Assembly (NCBI RefSeq): GCF_013314895.1
Contig: NZ_JABTYE010000012.1
Coordinates: 100,153 to 164,152 of the forward strand
Source of the DNA: Cupriavidus gilardii
GTDB taxonomy: Bacteria > Pseudomonadota > Gammaproteobacteria > Burkholderiales > Burkholderiaceae
Length of the DNA stretch: 64,000 bases
Reading direction: 5' to 3'
Shown here: positions 27,204 to 41,005 of the stretch, piece by piece
How the letters are laid out: the number at the start of each line of letters is the position of its first letter
Position numbering within the stretch: the first letter of the stretch is position 1
Made by a program: the position numbers and the translations under genes
The notes under the pieces: model-generated
The model's input: only the letters and a program-made list of their open reading frames with translations
Told to the model about the DNA's origin: nothing
Databases searched by the model: none

Positions 27204-27701
27204 ATGAACGATATCGTGGCGCCCACCGCCAAATCCCCGACTACCGCGCCCACCGCCACCGCCGCGCAGCGGGGCCAGCCGATGGCCGTGCTGCAACCGC
27301 CGGACTGGGCCGCGCCGCGCGGCTATGCCAACGGCATCCTGACCGAGTTCCAGGCCGGCAGCCGGCTGATCTTCGTCGGCGGCCAGATCGGCTGGAACGG
27401 CCAATGCGCGTTCGAAACCGACGACTTCGCCGAGCAGACCGCCCAGGCGCTGCGCAATGTGGTGGCCATCCTGGAGCAGGGCGGCGCGCGGCCCGAACAT
27501 ATCGCCCGCATGACCTGGTATGTGAAAGACAAGGCCGAATACGTCGCCGCCTATCCGGCGATCGGCAAGCACTACCGCGAGATCATCGGCCGCCACTTCC
27601 CGGCGATGACCGCGGTCCAGGTCGCGGATCTGATCGAACCGCGTGCCCGGGTCGAGATCGAGGTCACCGCGGTGGTGCCGCCGGCTGCGTCAATGTCCTG
27701 A
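27204..27701 (+). CDS. abmD: RidA-family enamine/imine deaminase
   Basis: Protein of 165 residues of the RidA/YjgF family, which hydrolyses reactive enamines and imines to ketones and ammonia. Core motifs are LIFVGGQIGWN, ALRNVVAILEQGG, ARMTWYVKDKAEY and the substrate-binding Arg149 in ARVEIEVTAVVP. About 30 extra N-terminal residues rich in Ala, Pro and Thr precede the domain. It is the last gene of the operon, 12 bp after the thioesterase gene. The reduced 2-amino ring product is itself an enamine, so a dedicated deaminase fits an aminobenzoate pathway and would be superfluous for salicylate. Confidence 0.85.
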   Translation: MNDIVAPTAKSPTTAPTATAAQRGQPMAVLQPPDWAAPRGYANGILTEFQAGSRLIFVGGQIGWNGQCAFETDDFAEQTAQALRNVVAILEQGGARPEHIARMTWYVKDKAEYVAAYPAIGKHYREIIGRHFPAMTAVQVADLIEPRARVEIEVTAVVPPAASMS

Positions 27702-27724
27702 ACGCCCGCCCACCGATGGTGGTC

Positions 27725-27834
27725 TCCTCTCCCGCTTGCGGCAGAGGGCGGGGAGAGGAGGCAGCGATCGCAGTGACTGCAACGTCTCGCAAATCCGCTG
27801 CTATTCCCTCTCCCCCAACCGCTTTCCCGGGGAG
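27725..27834. repeat. CTCTCCC-type intergenic hairpin repeats (two degenerate copies)
   Basis: The first copy, 27725-27760, reads CTCTCCCGC-tt-GCGGCAGAGGG then CGGGGAGAGG. The second, at about 27805-27834, is a degenerate CCCTCTCCCCC...CCGGGGAG. Both follow the last abm gene and may end or stabilise its transcript. They belong to the same family as repeats at 34776, 42172, 48135 and 52082. Confidence 0.75.
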
Positions 27835-27884
27835 TAGTCCACGGGCAAACCGCAAGGGCCCGGCATACGCAAGTCCTTGAAAAC

Positions 27885-27913
27885 TTGAGAAATTGGCCGG
27901 CGTGAGGTAGAAT
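27885..27913 (+). promoter_or_regulatory. Predicted sigma-70 promoter for carA
   Basis: TTGAGA (27885-27890), exactly 17 bp, TAGAAT (27908-27913). Both hexamers differ from consensus by one base. This is the best promoter upstream of carA. Confidence 0.7.
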
Positions 27914-28166
27914 CCGAAAGTTTCGCTTTCAGAACCCTTCACCCTAGCGCCAACCGCATTCCACCTTCCGCCGCCCTGACCGCTGCCCTGCGGATTCGCC
28001 CCGGAGCGCCGTGCCGATCGCCGTCGACACCCCGCCTCGCCCATGCCGAATCCCGCGCAGCCCGGCCCGACCGTCCCGGCGCACCGCCGGCGCGCTCGCC
28101 GTCAGATTCGGGGCACGAGGCGTCGAGAGAGGTCGGTCACGGGGTGAATCCAGCAGGAGCCTACCC
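27914..28166 (+). other. Long carA leader (about 245 nt) without a gene
   Basis: From the predicted start near 27920 to the carA start codon there is a long untranslated stretch. It opens with a small hairpin (CGAAAG-tttcg-CTTTCAG region near 27917-27932), then a C-rich, G-poor segment, and ends with AGGAG at 28155-28159. No convincing open frame or known riboswitch is visible. Together with the repeats before it, the gene-free gap runs from 27702 to 28166. Confidence 0.5.
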
Positions 28167-29303
28167 GTGTTACCGTCTTTTCCGCCCGCCATCCTTGCGC
28201 TAGCAGACGGCACGGTCTTTCGTGGCTATTCCATCGGCGCCTCCGGCCATACCATCGGCGAAGTGGTGTTCAACACCGCGCTGACCGGTTACCAGGAAAT
28301 CCTCACCGACCCGAGCTATTCGCGGCAGATCGTCACGCTGACGTATCCGCATATCGGCAATGTCGGCGTCAATTCCGAGGATGTCGAAGCCACCAAAGTC
28401 CATGCCGCCGGCCTGATCATCAAGGATCTGCCGCTGCTCGCCTCGAACTTCCGCAAGCAACACACGCTGCCGCACTACCTGAAGCAGGAGAAGGTGCCCG
28501 CCATCGCCGGCATCGATACCCGCAAGCTGACCCGCATCCTGCGCGAAAAGGGCGCGCAGAACGGCTGCATCCTGGCCGGCGAGGACAATGCGCAGAAGGC
28601 CATCGACCTGGCACGCTCGTTCCCGGGCCTGGCCGGCATGGACCTGGCCAAGGTCGTGTCGGTCAAGGAGCCGTACGAGTGGAACCAGACCGAGTGGGCG
28701 CTGGAACGCGGCTACGGCAAGCTGGAAAACCCGCGCTTCCACGTGGTGGCGTTCGACTACGGCGTCAAGTTCAACATCCTGCGGATGCTGGCCCAGCGTG
28801 GCTGCCGCATCACGGTGCTGCCGGCGCAATCGACCGCCGCCGACGCGCTCGCCTACAAGCCGGACGGCATCTTCCTGGCCAACGGCCCGGGCGATCCCGA
28901 GCCGTGCGACTACGCGATCCGCGCCACGCAGGAATTCCTGCAGCGCGGCATCCCGACGTTCGGCATCTGCCTGGGCCACCAGATCATGGGCCTGGCCGTC
29001 GGTGCGAAGACCGTCAAGATGCCGACCGGCCACCACGGCGCCAACCATCCGGTCAAGGACCTGGACGACGGCCGCGTGGTGATCACCTCGCAGAACCACG
29101 GTTTCGCGGTTGACGCCGCCACGCTGCCGGCCAACGCCCGCGTGACGCACGTCTCGCTGTTCGACGGCACGCTGCAGGGCTTCGCGCTGAACGACAAGCC
29201 GGCCTTCTGCTTCCAGGGTCACCCGGAAGCGTCGCCCGGCCCGCACGACGTGGCCTATCTGTTCGACCGCTTCACGAAGCTGATGGAGGAGGCCCGCCAG
29301 TAA
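28167..29303 (+). CDS. carA: Carbamoyl-phosphate synthase small (glutaminase) subunit
   Basis: Subunit of 378 residues that hydrolyses glutamine and channels ammonia to CarB for carbamoyl phosphate (pyrimidine and arginine synthesis). The N-terminal CPSase domain holds [12 protein letters not shown]; the class I glutamine amidotransferase triad is Cys268 (GICLGHQ), His352 and Glu354 ([10 protein letters not shown]). I chose the GTG at 28167: AGGAG lies 7 nt upstream and the protein then begins at the family's usual point ([14 protein letters not shown]). An in-frame GTG at 28011 would add 52 low-complexity residues unlike the family. leuE and carB follow in the same direction. Confidence 0.95.
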   Translation: MLPSFPPAILALADGTVFRGYSIGASGHTIGEVVFNTALTGYQEILTDPSYSRQIVTLTYPHIGNVGVNSEDVEATKVHAAGLIIKDLPLLASNFRKQHTLPHYLKQEKVPAIAGIDTRKLTRILREKGAQNGCILAGEDNAQKAIDLARSFPGLAGMDLAKVVSVKEPYEWNQTEWALERGYGKLENPRFHVVAFDYGVKFNILRMLAQRGCRITVLPAQSTAADALAYKPDGIFLANGPGDPEPCDYAIRATQEFLQRGIPTFGICLGHQIMGLAVGAKTVKMPTGHHGANHPVKDLDDGRVVITSQNHGFAVDAATLPANARVTHVSLFDGTLQGFALNDKPAFCFQGHPEASPGPHDVAYLFDRFTKLMEEARQ

Positions 29304-29384
29304 GGCGGACCTCGACATCGAGACCGGACGAGACCGGACCGAGACGCGGACGACGCCCCGAGACGACGACACAGGATCGCGACC

Positions 29385-30104
29385 ATGAACGCCCTGATGC
29401 ACGCTACCTTCGGCATTACCGACTTCTGGACCTACCTGCTGGGCACGATCTTCATCGTGCTGCTGCCGGGGCCGAATTCGATGTACGTGCTGTCGGTCGC
29501 CGCCCAGCGGGGCGTGCGCGCCGGCTATCGCGGCGCCTGCGGCGTGTTCCTCGGCGATGCCATCCTGATGGTGCTGTCGGCGGCCGGCGTGGCCTCGCTG
29601 CTCAAGGCCAGCCCGGGGCTGTTCTACGTGATCAAGTACATCGGCGCAGCCTATCTGGCGTGGATCGGCTTCCAGATGCTGCGCGGCGCGCTGCGCAGCT
29701 GGACCGGCAACGGCAAAGGCACGCAAGGCGCCGCGGCCGCCGCGGCGGGGCAGGTCGAGGGCGAGGGACAGGTTCAGGCGCAGGTGCAGGTCACCGACCC
29801 GACCAACCCGTTCCGCAAGGCGTTGCTGATCAGCCTGCTGAACCCCAAGGCCATCCTGTTCTTCGTCTCGTTCTTCATCCAGTTCGTCGATCCGCAGTAT
29901 GCCTATCCGGTGCTGTCGTTCGCCGCGCTGGGACTGGTCTGCCAGATCTGCAGCTTCGCGTACCTGACCGCCATCATCTTCGTCGGCGCGAAGCTGGCCG
30001 AGGCCTTCCGCCGCCGGCGCAGGCTGTCGGCCGGCATGGCGAGCGGCGTGGGCGCGATGTTTATCGGCTTCGGCGCCAAGCTGGCGACGGCCACCCTGAA
30101 CTGA
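29385..30104 (+). CDS. leuE: LysE/LeuE-family amino-acid exporter
   Basis: Inner-membrane exporter of 239 residues, RhtB/LysE superfamily, with about six predicted membrane segments. The signature [18 protein letters not shown] lies near residues 26-43, with GACGVFLGD and [15 protein letters not shown] following. The cytoplasmic loop at about 105-140 carries a low-complexity insertion of Gly, Ala, Gln and Val ([19 protein letters not shown]). Other LeuE proteins export leucine and related amino acids; the substrate here is inferred only by family. It lies 81 bp after carA and 68 bp before carB, an arrangement I recall from other Burkholderiaceae. Confidence 0.88.
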   Translation: MNALMHATFGITDFWTYLLGTIFIVLLPGPNSMYVLSVAAQRGVRAGYRGACGVFLGDAILMVLSAAGVASLLKASPGLFYVIKYIGAAYLAWIGFQMLRGALRSWTGNGKGTQGAAAAAAGQVEGEGQVQAQVQVTDPTNPFRKALLISLLNPKAILFFVSFFIQFVDPQYAYPVLSFAALGLVCQICSFAYLTAIIFVGAKLAEAFRRRRRLSAGMASGVGAMFIGFGAKLATATLN

Positions 30105-30172
30105 ATATTGATATCCGGCAAGGTGCGCCTGCTCGCCAGCGAGCGCGGACCGGCCGACAAAGAGAGCGTGCA

Positions 30173-33421
<3,249 letters not shown>

Positions 33422-33742
33422 TTCTGGCCCGGAGCCGGGGCGAAGTTCGGCCGCCGGGTCCGGGTGCACCGGACCCCCGCGTCCGCCGGTGTTGATGCCG
33501 GCGGACGTCTTGTCCTAAACTAACGGGAATTTCGGCGGCCCAGCCGGCCGAAACAAGCCATACAAGGCAATAAAAGGCAATACGAGGCAGTACGAGGCAA
33601 CACCGGTATTGCCAAGCATTACCGAACATTCCCTGGTAGTCACCAACGAACCTAAAAGCCGCGGTTGAGCGGAGGTGTGCCGGCAAGACCGCTGCGTACA
33701 TCGCCCGCTGCGCTGCGGCTCATTTTTTTGCCTGACGAAGAC
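33422..33742. other. Gene-free gap between carB and greA with hairpin and short repeats
   Basis: A hairpin GTCCGCCGG-tgttgatg-CCGGCGGAC (33481-33506, 9-bp perfect stem, weak T tail) lies 60 bp past carB and may terminate it. At 33560-33600 there are four or five imperfect copies of AAGGCAATAC/GAGGCAGTAC (10-bp spacing). The greA start is preceded by a T run (CATTTTTTTG). No gene is seen. Confidence 0.6.
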
Positions 33743-34219
33743 ATGAGCACCATTCCGATTACCAAGCGCGGCGCAGAACTCCTGAAAGCGGAGCTGCAAC
33801 GCCTGAAGGCTGTCGAACGTCCCGCGGTGATCAATGCCATCGCCGAGGCGCGTGCGCAGGGCGATCTGTCGGAGAACGCGGAATACGACGCCGCCAAGGA
33901 AAAGCAGGCCTTTATCGAAGGCCGCATCCAGGAAGTCGAGGCCAAGCTGTCGGCCGCGCAGATCATCGATCCGACCCAGCTCGATACCGATGGCCGCATC
34001 GTGTTCGGCGCCACCGTCGACCTGGAAGACCTGGAATCGGGCAAATCGGTCCGCTATCAGATCGTCGGCGAGGATGAAGCCGATCTGGAAAGCGGCAAGA
34101 TTTCGGTCAGCTCGCCGATCGCGCGAGCGCTGATCGGCAAGTTCGAAGGCGATGTGGCGACCGTGCTGGCCCCCGGCGGCGAGCGCGAGTACGAAGTCAT
34201 CACCGTCCGCTATATCTGA
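33743..34219 (+). CDS. greA: Transcription elongation factor GreA
   Basis: RNA-polymerase secondary-channel factor of 158 residues that triggers cleavage of backtracked transcripts. The N-terminal coiled coil (residues about 1-75) contains the tip sequence [17 protein letters not shown] with the acidic Asp and Glu that coordinate Mg2+ at the polymerase active site. The C-terminal FKBP-like domain has [14 protein letters not shown] and [14 protein letters not shown]. Length equals E. coli GreA. The ATG at 33743 begins [14 protein letters not shown]. The upstream frame is open but not homologous. DUF4149 follows after 12 bp. Confidence 0.97.
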   Translation: MSTIPITKRGAELLKAELQRLKAVERPAVINAIAEARAQGDLSENAEYDAAKEKQAFIEGRIQEVEAKLSAAQIIDPTQLDTDGRIVFGATVDLEDLESGKSVRYQIVGEDEADLESGKISVSSPIARALIGKFEGDVATVLAPGGEREYEVITVRYI

Positions 34220-34231
34220 GGCGGCGGCGCC

Positions 34232-34759
34232 GTGGTCTCGCCGTCCTCCCCGCTGTCGGGCCCGGCGTCCGCCGGCCAGCCGCTGCTGCCCCATCGGCTG
34301 TTTCTGCTGTTGACCGTGATCTGGGCGGGCAGCCTCTGGACCATCGGCTATCTGGTCGCTCCCACGTTGTTCGCCGTGCTGCCGAGCCGCGAAATGGCCG
34401 GCATGCTCGCCGGCCAGCTGTTCCGCACCGAGGCCGTGCTCGGCGTGGTGATCGGCGTGCTGCAACTGGTGCTGTGCAACGTGATGATCCGGCGCGGCGC
34501 CACGCGTTACCGCGCGCTGCGCTGGCTGGTGCTCGGCATGCTGTGCTGCGTGCTGATCGGCTATTTCGGGCTGCAGCCGTTCATGGAGAGCCTGCGGCAC
34601 AAGGCGCAGGCGATGGGACTGGGCGTGTCGGAGTCGCCGTTCCGGGCGCGTTTCGGCATGCTGCACGGCGTCTCGAGCGCCTTCTATCTGCTGCAGAGCG
34701 TGCTGGCGCTGGTGCTGGTCTGGCGTCTGGCCGGCCGGCCGACGGGGGCGGAGGACTGA
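34232..34759 (+). CDS. DUF4149 membrane protein
   Basis: Protein of 175 residues with about four hydrophobic segments (FLLLTVIWAGSLWTIGYLV, LGVVIGVLQLVLCNVM, WLVLGMLCCVLIGYFGL, and a final ALVLVWRL). This is the DUF4149 pattern (TMEM205-like); family function is unknown. The GTG start at 34232 gives a 20-residue polar N-terminus. It directly follows greA, as in related betaproteobacteria, and ends before convergent yhbY, with a pair of hairpin repeats in between. Confidence 0.85.
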   Translation: MVSPSSPLSGPASAGQPLLPHRLFLLLTVIWAGSLWTIGYLVAPTLFAVLPSREMAGMLAGQLFRTEAVLGVVIGVLQLVLCNVMIRRGATRYRALRWLVLGMLCCVLIGYFGLQPFMESLRHKAQAMGLGVSESPFRARFGMLHGVSSAFYLLQSVLALVLVWRLAGRPTGAED

Positions 34760-34775
34760 GGGGAGAGTATTTTTT

Positions 34776-34891
34776 CCCCTCTCCCGCTTGCGGGAGAGGG
34801 GCGGGGGGAGAGGGTAAACGGCGGTCGTCAAGCCACCGAGAATTGAAAACCACCCCTTCTCCCCGACCCTCTCCCCCTGAGGGGGAGAGGG
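34776..34891. repeat. CCCTCTCCCGC hairpin repeats between DUF4149 and yhbY
   Basis: Two perfect hairpins: CCCCTCTCCCGC-tt-GCGGGAGAGGGG (34776-34801) and CCCTCTCCCCC-tga-GGGGGAGAGGG (34867-34891), with CGGGGGGAGAGGG and CTTCTCCCC fragments between them. They sit between convergent genes and the first is preceded by a T run (TATTTTTT) that would serve the minus-strand transcript. This is the family described at 27725. Confidence 0.9.
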
Positions 34892-34922
34892 GGTACAGCA
34901 GTGCGGGCGGGGGAGCCGCCGC

Positions 34923-35423
34923 TCAGCCCAGCGACTTCTTCTTCTGGCTGGCCTGGCGAGTGCGGGCGCGCTTGACGTTGCCGCCGGCGGTCACGCGCTC
35001 GTTGCCGAGCACGCGGACCTCGTTGCGGGTCGGGCGGCCGCCCGGCTTGGCGGCGGGTTTGCGCACCGTGACGGTGCGCGGTGCTGCGCCGCGGCGAGCC
35101 GGTGCCATGCGGCCCAGGTCTTGCGGCTGGTTTTCCTTCAGCCGCGCCGGTCCGGGGCGCCAGACCACCAGCAGCTTGCCGATGTGCTGGATCGGGGCGG
35201 CGCCCAGTTCATCGCAAATGGCTTCGTAGATGGCGATGCGGGTGTCGCGCTCGTCGCCGAACACGCGGATCTTGATCAGCTCGTGGGCGGCGAGGCTGCG
35301 GTCGATTTCGGCCAGAACGGCGCGGGTCAACCCCTCGGCGCCGATCATCACGACCGGATTCAGGCCGTGGGCACGGGAGCGCAGTTCGGAGCGCTGGGCG
35401 GGATTCAATTGAAGGGCAGGCAT
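34923..35423 (-). CDS. yhbY: CRM-domain RNA-binding protein YhbY
   Basis: Ribosome-associated RNA-binding protein of 166 residues. The CRS1/YhbY domain occupies about residues 1-95: LNPAQRSELRSRAHGLNPVVMIG, GLTRAVLAEIDRSLAAHELIKIRV and GDERDTRIAIYEAIC, then the IQHIGKLLVVWRP strand. E. coli YhbY binds pre-50S particles. A basic tail of about 70 residues (KPAAKPGGRPTR, VKRARTRQASQKKK) follows, longer than in E. coli. The ATG at 35423 was chosen because the upstream part of the frame is encoded by a tandem repeat. It diverges from rlmE, as in E. coli. Confidence 0.92.
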   Translation of the reverse strand: MPALQLNPAQRSELRSRAHGLNPVVMIGAEGLTRAVLAEIDRSLAAHELIKIRVFGDERDTRIAIYEAICDELGAAPIQHIGKLLVVWRPGPARLKENQPQDLGRMAPARRGAAPRTVTVRKPAAKPGGRPTRNEVRVLGNERVTAGGNVKRARTRQASQKKKSLG

Positions 35424-35451
35424 AGTCAGGCAGGATAGGGGCGACGCCGGT

Positions 35452-35511
35452 AAAGGCGGCTGGAAAGGCGGCTGGAAAGGCGGCTGCAAACGCGGCCGCA
35501 AACGCGGCCGG
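35452..35511. repeat. Five 12-bp tandem repeats between yhbY and rlmE
   Basis: AAAGGCGGCTGG twice, AAAGGCGGCTGC, AAACGCGGCCGC and AAACGCGGCCGG: five contiguous 12-bp units in the divergent promoter region of yhbY and rlmE. The last two differ from the first two in a coordinated way, so the array grew in two steps. Confidence 0.93.
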
Positions 35512-35594
35512 TAGGGCCTCTTACGTCGCAAGGGCGTCGCAACGGCGCGTATTATCCGTCAAACCGTCCCGGTCTGGCGGTGAAATCACGAGAA

Positions 35595-36260
35595 ATGGCC
35601 AAGAACAAGTTCAGGCAGTCGTGGCTGCACGACCACATCAACGATCCCTATGTCAAGCTGGCGCAGCGCGAAGGCTATCGCGCCCGGGCCGCGTACAAGC
35701 TCAAGGAGATCGACGAGCAGGACAAGCTGATCCATCCGGGCCAGGTCATCGTCGACCTCGGCGCGGCGCCGGGCAGCTGGAGCCAGTATGTCCGCAACAA
35801 GCTGGCGGCTTCGCCGCGCGCAAAAGACGGCCATATCGACGGAGCGGTGGTGGCGATCGACCTGCTGCCGATGGAGCCGGTCGCCGACGTGACCTTCATC
35901 CAGGGCGATTTCCGCGAGGAAGGGGTGTTCCGGCAACTCGAAGAGATCGTGCTGGAGGCGTCCGGCGGCAACAAGATCGACCTTGTTTTGTCCGATATGG
36001 CCCCCAATTTGTCCGGTGTGGCCTCGGCCGATGCGGCGCGCATCGAATATCTGTGCGACCTGGCGCTCGAATTCGCCCAGGCCCATTTGAAACCCGACGG
36101 CGCGTTGCTGGTAAAGTGCTTCCACGGCAGCGGTTACAGCCAGATCGTCGAAAAGTTCAAGCGTCAGTTCAAGGTGGTGGCCAAGCGCAAGCCGAAGGCC
36201 TCGCGGGACAAATCCTCCGAAACTTTCATTCTGGGGCGCCACCTGAAGTCGCCCGGCTGA
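35595..36260 (+). CDS. rlmE: 23S rRNA 2'-O-ribose methyltransferase (U2552)
   Basis: SAM-dependent FtsJ/RrmJ methyltransferase of 221 residues that modifies U2552 of 23S rRNA late in 50S assembly. It has [13 protein letters not shown] with the conserved catalytic Lys (K of YKL), the SAM motif [29 protein letters not shown] with catalytic Asp, [12 protein letters not shown] with the third catalytic Lys, and SSETFILG near the end. The ATG at 35595 begins [10 protein letters not shown] as in relatives; an ATG-like start 5 codons upstream is possible. ftsH follows, as in E. coli. Confidence 0.96.
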   Translation: MAKNKFRQSWLHDHINDPYVKLAQREGYRARAAYKLKEIDEQDKLIHPGQVIVDLGAAPGSWSQYVRNKLAASPRAKDGHIDGAVVAIDLLPMEPVADVTFIQGDFREEGVFRQLEEIVLEASGGNKIDLVLSDMAPNLSGVASADAARIEYLCDLALEFAQAHLKPDGALLVKCFHGSGYSQIVEKFKRQFKVVAKRKPKASRDKSSETFILGRHLKSPG

Positions 36261-36485
36261 AGCGGCCGGACTGCCCGGCACGGGCCTTGGCATTGCCCAT
36301 GGCCCGAAGCCGGGCACCATTTGAGCCGTTGCCGGTCTGATTGTCGTCTCGCATTGGCCTACGGGCTTTCGCCCGCTAGCGCTATCGCTATCGGACCGAT
36401 AGGGACGCTTTTCGCCCCCCGGGGCGGCGCTGCATTACAATGCATGCAGCTATCGTTGGCAAGGCAATCGCAAAGGAGTTCGGCC

Positions 36486-38369
<1,884 letters not shown>

Positions 38370-38427
38370 TCCGCGACTGTCCGGTCAGAGCATGATGGCA
38401 GCGCTGCGCTTCGCGCGCTGAGCTTCG

Positions 38428-38458
38428 AAAGCCGGTGCCCCAGGGCACCGGCTTTTTT
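38428..38458 (+). terminator. Intrinsic terminator between ftsH and folP
   Basis: AAAGCCGGTGCCC-ca-GGGCACCGGCTTTTTT: a 13-bp perfect stem with a two-base loop and six T. It ends the ftsH transcript, so folP may be partly independent. Confidence 0.92.
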
Positions 38459-38537
38459 CGTCCCGACCCCTCGCCGCCGACCTCCGTTCGCGTTTCTCGT
38501 TTCCCGTTTTCCTTCCCGTTTCATTCAGGACTGCAAC

Positions 38538-39446
38538 TTGTCGACCTCGTATTTCCAGTGCGGGCGCTACCGCTTCCCGCGCGACCGCCGCCCGCTGGTC
38601 ATGGGCATCCTCAACGTGACGCCCGACTCGTTCTCCGACGGCGGCCAGCATGCGAGCCGCGACGCGGCGCTGCGCCATGCCGAACAGATGATTGCCGAGG
38701 GCGTGGACATCATCGATATCGGCGGCGAATCGAGCCGGCCGGGCTCCGCCTCGCTGCCGCTGGACCAGGAACTGGCACGCGTGCTGCCGGTGATCGAGGC
38801 GCTGCGCGACTGCGGCAAGCCGCTGTCGATCGATACCTACAAGCCCGAGACCATGCGCGCCGCGCTGGCGGCCGGCGCGGATCTCATCAATGACATCTGG
38901 GGTCTGCGCATGCCGGGCGCAATCGACGCGGTCGCTGCGGCCGAGGCGGGCGAAGCGGGCCTGTGCGTGATGCACATGCAGCGCGACCCGCAGACGATGC
39001 AGGAGGCCCCGCACTACGACGACGTGGTCGGCGAGGTCCGTGACTTCCTGCAGCAGCGAGTCGACGCGCTGCGCGCCGCCGGCGTCGACGACAGCCGCAT
39101 CGTGCTCGATCCGGGCTTTGGCTTTGGCAAGACTGTCGATCATAATCTGCGCCTGCTTGGCGAATTGCCGCAGCTGGCGGTCGAAGGGCTGCCCTTGTTG
39201 GCCGGCCTGTCGCGCAAGTCGACGCTGGGGGCGATCCTCGGCGGACGGCCGCCGCAGCAGCGCGTCGCGGCCAGCATCGCCGGCGCTGTGTGCGCTGCCG
39301 AACGCGGCGCCTATATCGTGCGCGTGCACGATGTGCAGGCCTCGGTCGATGCCATGAAGACCTGGTGGGCGGTGCGCCAGCAGCGCCTCGAGCTGGAAGC
39401 CTCGGCCCGAGCGGCCGAGCCGCAGTCTCTTCCGCCGCTGCGGTAA
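38538..39446 (+). CDS. folP: Dihydropteroate synthase
   Basis: Folate enzyme of 302 residues that condenses p-aminobenzoate with dihydropterin pyrophosphate; target of sulfonamides. Signature MGILNVTPDSFSDGG (about 22-36), DIGGESSRPGS (about 58-68), DPGFGFGKT and LLAGLSRKSTLG are all present. The start appears to be TTG at 38538 (STSYFQCGRYRF follows), with AGGA 8 nt upstream. It is followed by glmM after 60 bp, the same order as in E. coli. Confidence 0.95.
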   Translation: MSTSYFQCGRYRFPRDRRPLVMGILNVTPDSFSDGGQHASRDAALRHAEQMIAEGVDIIDIGGESSRPGSASLPLDQELARVLPVIEALRDCGKPLSIDTYKPETMRAALAAGADLINDIWGLRMPGAIDAVAAAEAGEAGLCVMHMQRDPQTMQEAPHYDDVVGEVRDFLQQRVDALRAAGVDDSRIVLDPGFGFGKTVDHNLRLLGELPQLAVEGLPLLAGLSRKSTLGAILGGRPPQQRVAASIAGAVCAAERGAYIVRVHDVQASVDAMKTWWAVRQQRLELEASARAAEPQSLPPLR

Positions 39447-39506
39447 CCCCCACTCATTCAAAACACGAACAACCGGAACCCGAATCAGAACAGGGAGAAC
39501 GATCGG

Positions 39507-40850
39507 ATGACACGTAAATACTTCGGCACCGATGGCGTGCGCGGCAGGGTCGGCGAGGCGCCGATCACGCCGGACTTCGTGATGCGGCTCGGCTATGCAG
39601 CCGGCCGCGTGCTGGCGCTAGGCCAGCCGAGCACGCAGGGCAAGCCCACGGTGCTGATCGGCAAGGACACGCGGATCTCCGGCTATATGCTGGAAGCGGC
39701 GCTGGAGGCGGGCTTCACCGCGGCAGGCGTCCATGTGCTGCTGACCGGTCCGCTGCCCACGCCCGGCGTCGCCTACCTGACGCGGGCGCTGCGCCTTGCC
39801 GCCGGGGTGGTGATCTCGGCCAGCCACAACCCGTACCACGACAACGGCATCAAGTTCTTCTCGGCGACCGGCGACAAGCTGGCCGACGATGTCGAACTGG
39901 CGATCGAGGCCGAACTGGAGGCGCCGATGCACTGCGTGCCGTCCGACCAGCTGGGCCGCGCCCGCCGGATCGACGATGCGGCCGGCCGTTACATCGAGTT
40001 CTGCAAGAGCACCTTTCCGTACGACAAGGACCTGCATGGCCTGAAGCTGGTGGTCGACTGCGCGCATGGCGCCGCCTACCACATCGCCCCGCACGTGTTC
40101 CACGAGCTGGGCGCGGACGTGGTGTCGATCGGCAACCAGCCCAATGGGCGCAATATCAACGACGGCTACGGCGCCACCGCGCCCGACAAGCTGGTCGAGG
40201 CCGTCAAGGCCAACGGCGCGGACCTCGGCCTGGCCTTCGACGGCGACGCCGACCGGCTGCAGGTGGTCGACGCCGATGGCCGGCTCTACAACGGCGACGA
40301 GCTGCTGTATGCGATCGTGCAGGACCGCATCGCCTGCGGGCACAGCGTTCCCGGCGTGGTCGGCACGCTGATGACCAATATGGCGGTGGAGCTGGCGCTG
40401 CAACGCCAGGGCATCGAGTTCGTCCGTGCCAAGGTCGGGGACCGCTACGTGCTGGAGGAACTGGGCAAGCGCGGCTGGACCCTGGGCGGCGAGGGCTCGG
40501 GCCACTTGCTATGTCTGGATCGGCACTCCACCGGTGACGGCATCGTGTCGGCCCTGCAGGTGCTGGCGGCGCTGCGCCGCAGCGGCAAGACGCTGGCCCA
40601 GCTGCTCGACGGCGTGTCGCTGTTTCCGCAGACGCTGATCAATGTGCGGGTGCAGAAGGGCTTCGACTGGCAAAACCATGCCGGCCTGCAGGCTGCGCGC
40701 GCCGAGATCGAGCCGGCGCTGGCCGGGAAGGGTCGGGTACTGATCCGCGCCTCCGGCACCGAGCCGGTGGTCCGGGTGATGGTCGAGGCGGAGCAGGCAG
40801 AGACGGCCGAGCAGGCGGCCCGCAAGCTGGCGGACTCGCTGGCTTCCTGA
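39507..40850 (+). CDS. glmM: Phosphoglucosamine mutase
   Basis: Enzyme of 447 residues that converts glucosamine-6-phosphate to glucosamine-1-phosphate for peptidoglycan and LPS precursors. The active-site phosphoserine is Ser106 in ISASHNPY; the Mg2+ loop is DGDADR; the substrate loop is EGSGHLLC, and the C-terminal phosphate-binding loop is [12 protein letters not shown]. Length and start ([13 protein letters not shown]) match the family. GGGAG lies 15-20 nt upstream. It ends with a strong terminator before the Pho region. Confidence 0.97.
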   Translation: MTRKYFGTDGVRGRVGEAPITPDFVMRLGYAAGRVLALGQPSTQGKPTVLIGKDTRISGYMLEAALEAGFTAAGVHVLLTGPLPTPGVAYLTRALRLAAGVVISASHNPYHDNGIKFFSATGDKLADDVELAIEAELEAPMHCVPSDQLGRARRIDDAAGRYIEFCKSTFPYDKDLHGLKLVVDCAHGAAYHIAPHVFHELGADVVSIGNQPNGRNINDGYGATAPDKLVEAVKANGADLGLAFDGDADRLQVVDADGRLYNGDELLYAIVQDRIACGHSVPGVVGTLMTNMAVELALQRQGIEFVRAKVGDRYVLEELGKRGWTLGGEGSGHLLCLDRHSTGDGIVSALQVLAALRRSGKTLAQLLDGVSLFPQTLINVRVQKGFDWQNHAGLQAARAEIEPALAGKGRVLIRASGTEPVVRVMVEAEQAETAEQAARKLADSLAS

Positions 40851-40888
40851 GTATCGAGCAGGGCGCAGGTCCGTCAGCCGCCCTTCGG

Positions 40889-40917
40889 AAAACGCCCGGC
40901 CCGTGCCGGGCGTTTTT
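40889..40917 (+). terminator. Intrinsic terminator after glmM
   Basis: AAAACGCCCGGC-ccgt-GCCGGGCGTTTTT: an 11-bp or longer perfect stem with a T run, separating glmM from the Pho-controlled pst operon. Confidence 0.93.
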
Positions 40918-40987
40918 CTTTGCTGCCGGGGCAGGGCGGCAGCCGCTCCCCGCCGGTCTTAAATGTCACTTCAAAGAAATTTTGGCG

Positions 40988-41005
40988 ATGTCATGGAACT
41001 GTCAT
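40988..41005 (+). promoter_or_regulatory. Pho box upstream of pstS
   Basis: ATGTCAT-GGAA-CTGTCAT: two 7-bp direct repeats spaced by 4 bp, matching the 18-bp PhoB consensus (CTGTCAT-N4-CTGTCAT) in 13 of 14 repeat bases. It lies 66 bp before the pstS start codon. A weaker partial unit (ATGTCAC) is 20 bp upstream. Confidence 0.88.

Noticed and set aside
28011..28166. N-terminal extension of carA from an upstream GTG
   Set aside because: The extra 52 residues are Arg/Pro/Ser-rich with no match to CarA, while the GTG at 28167 has an ideal Shine-Dalgarno.
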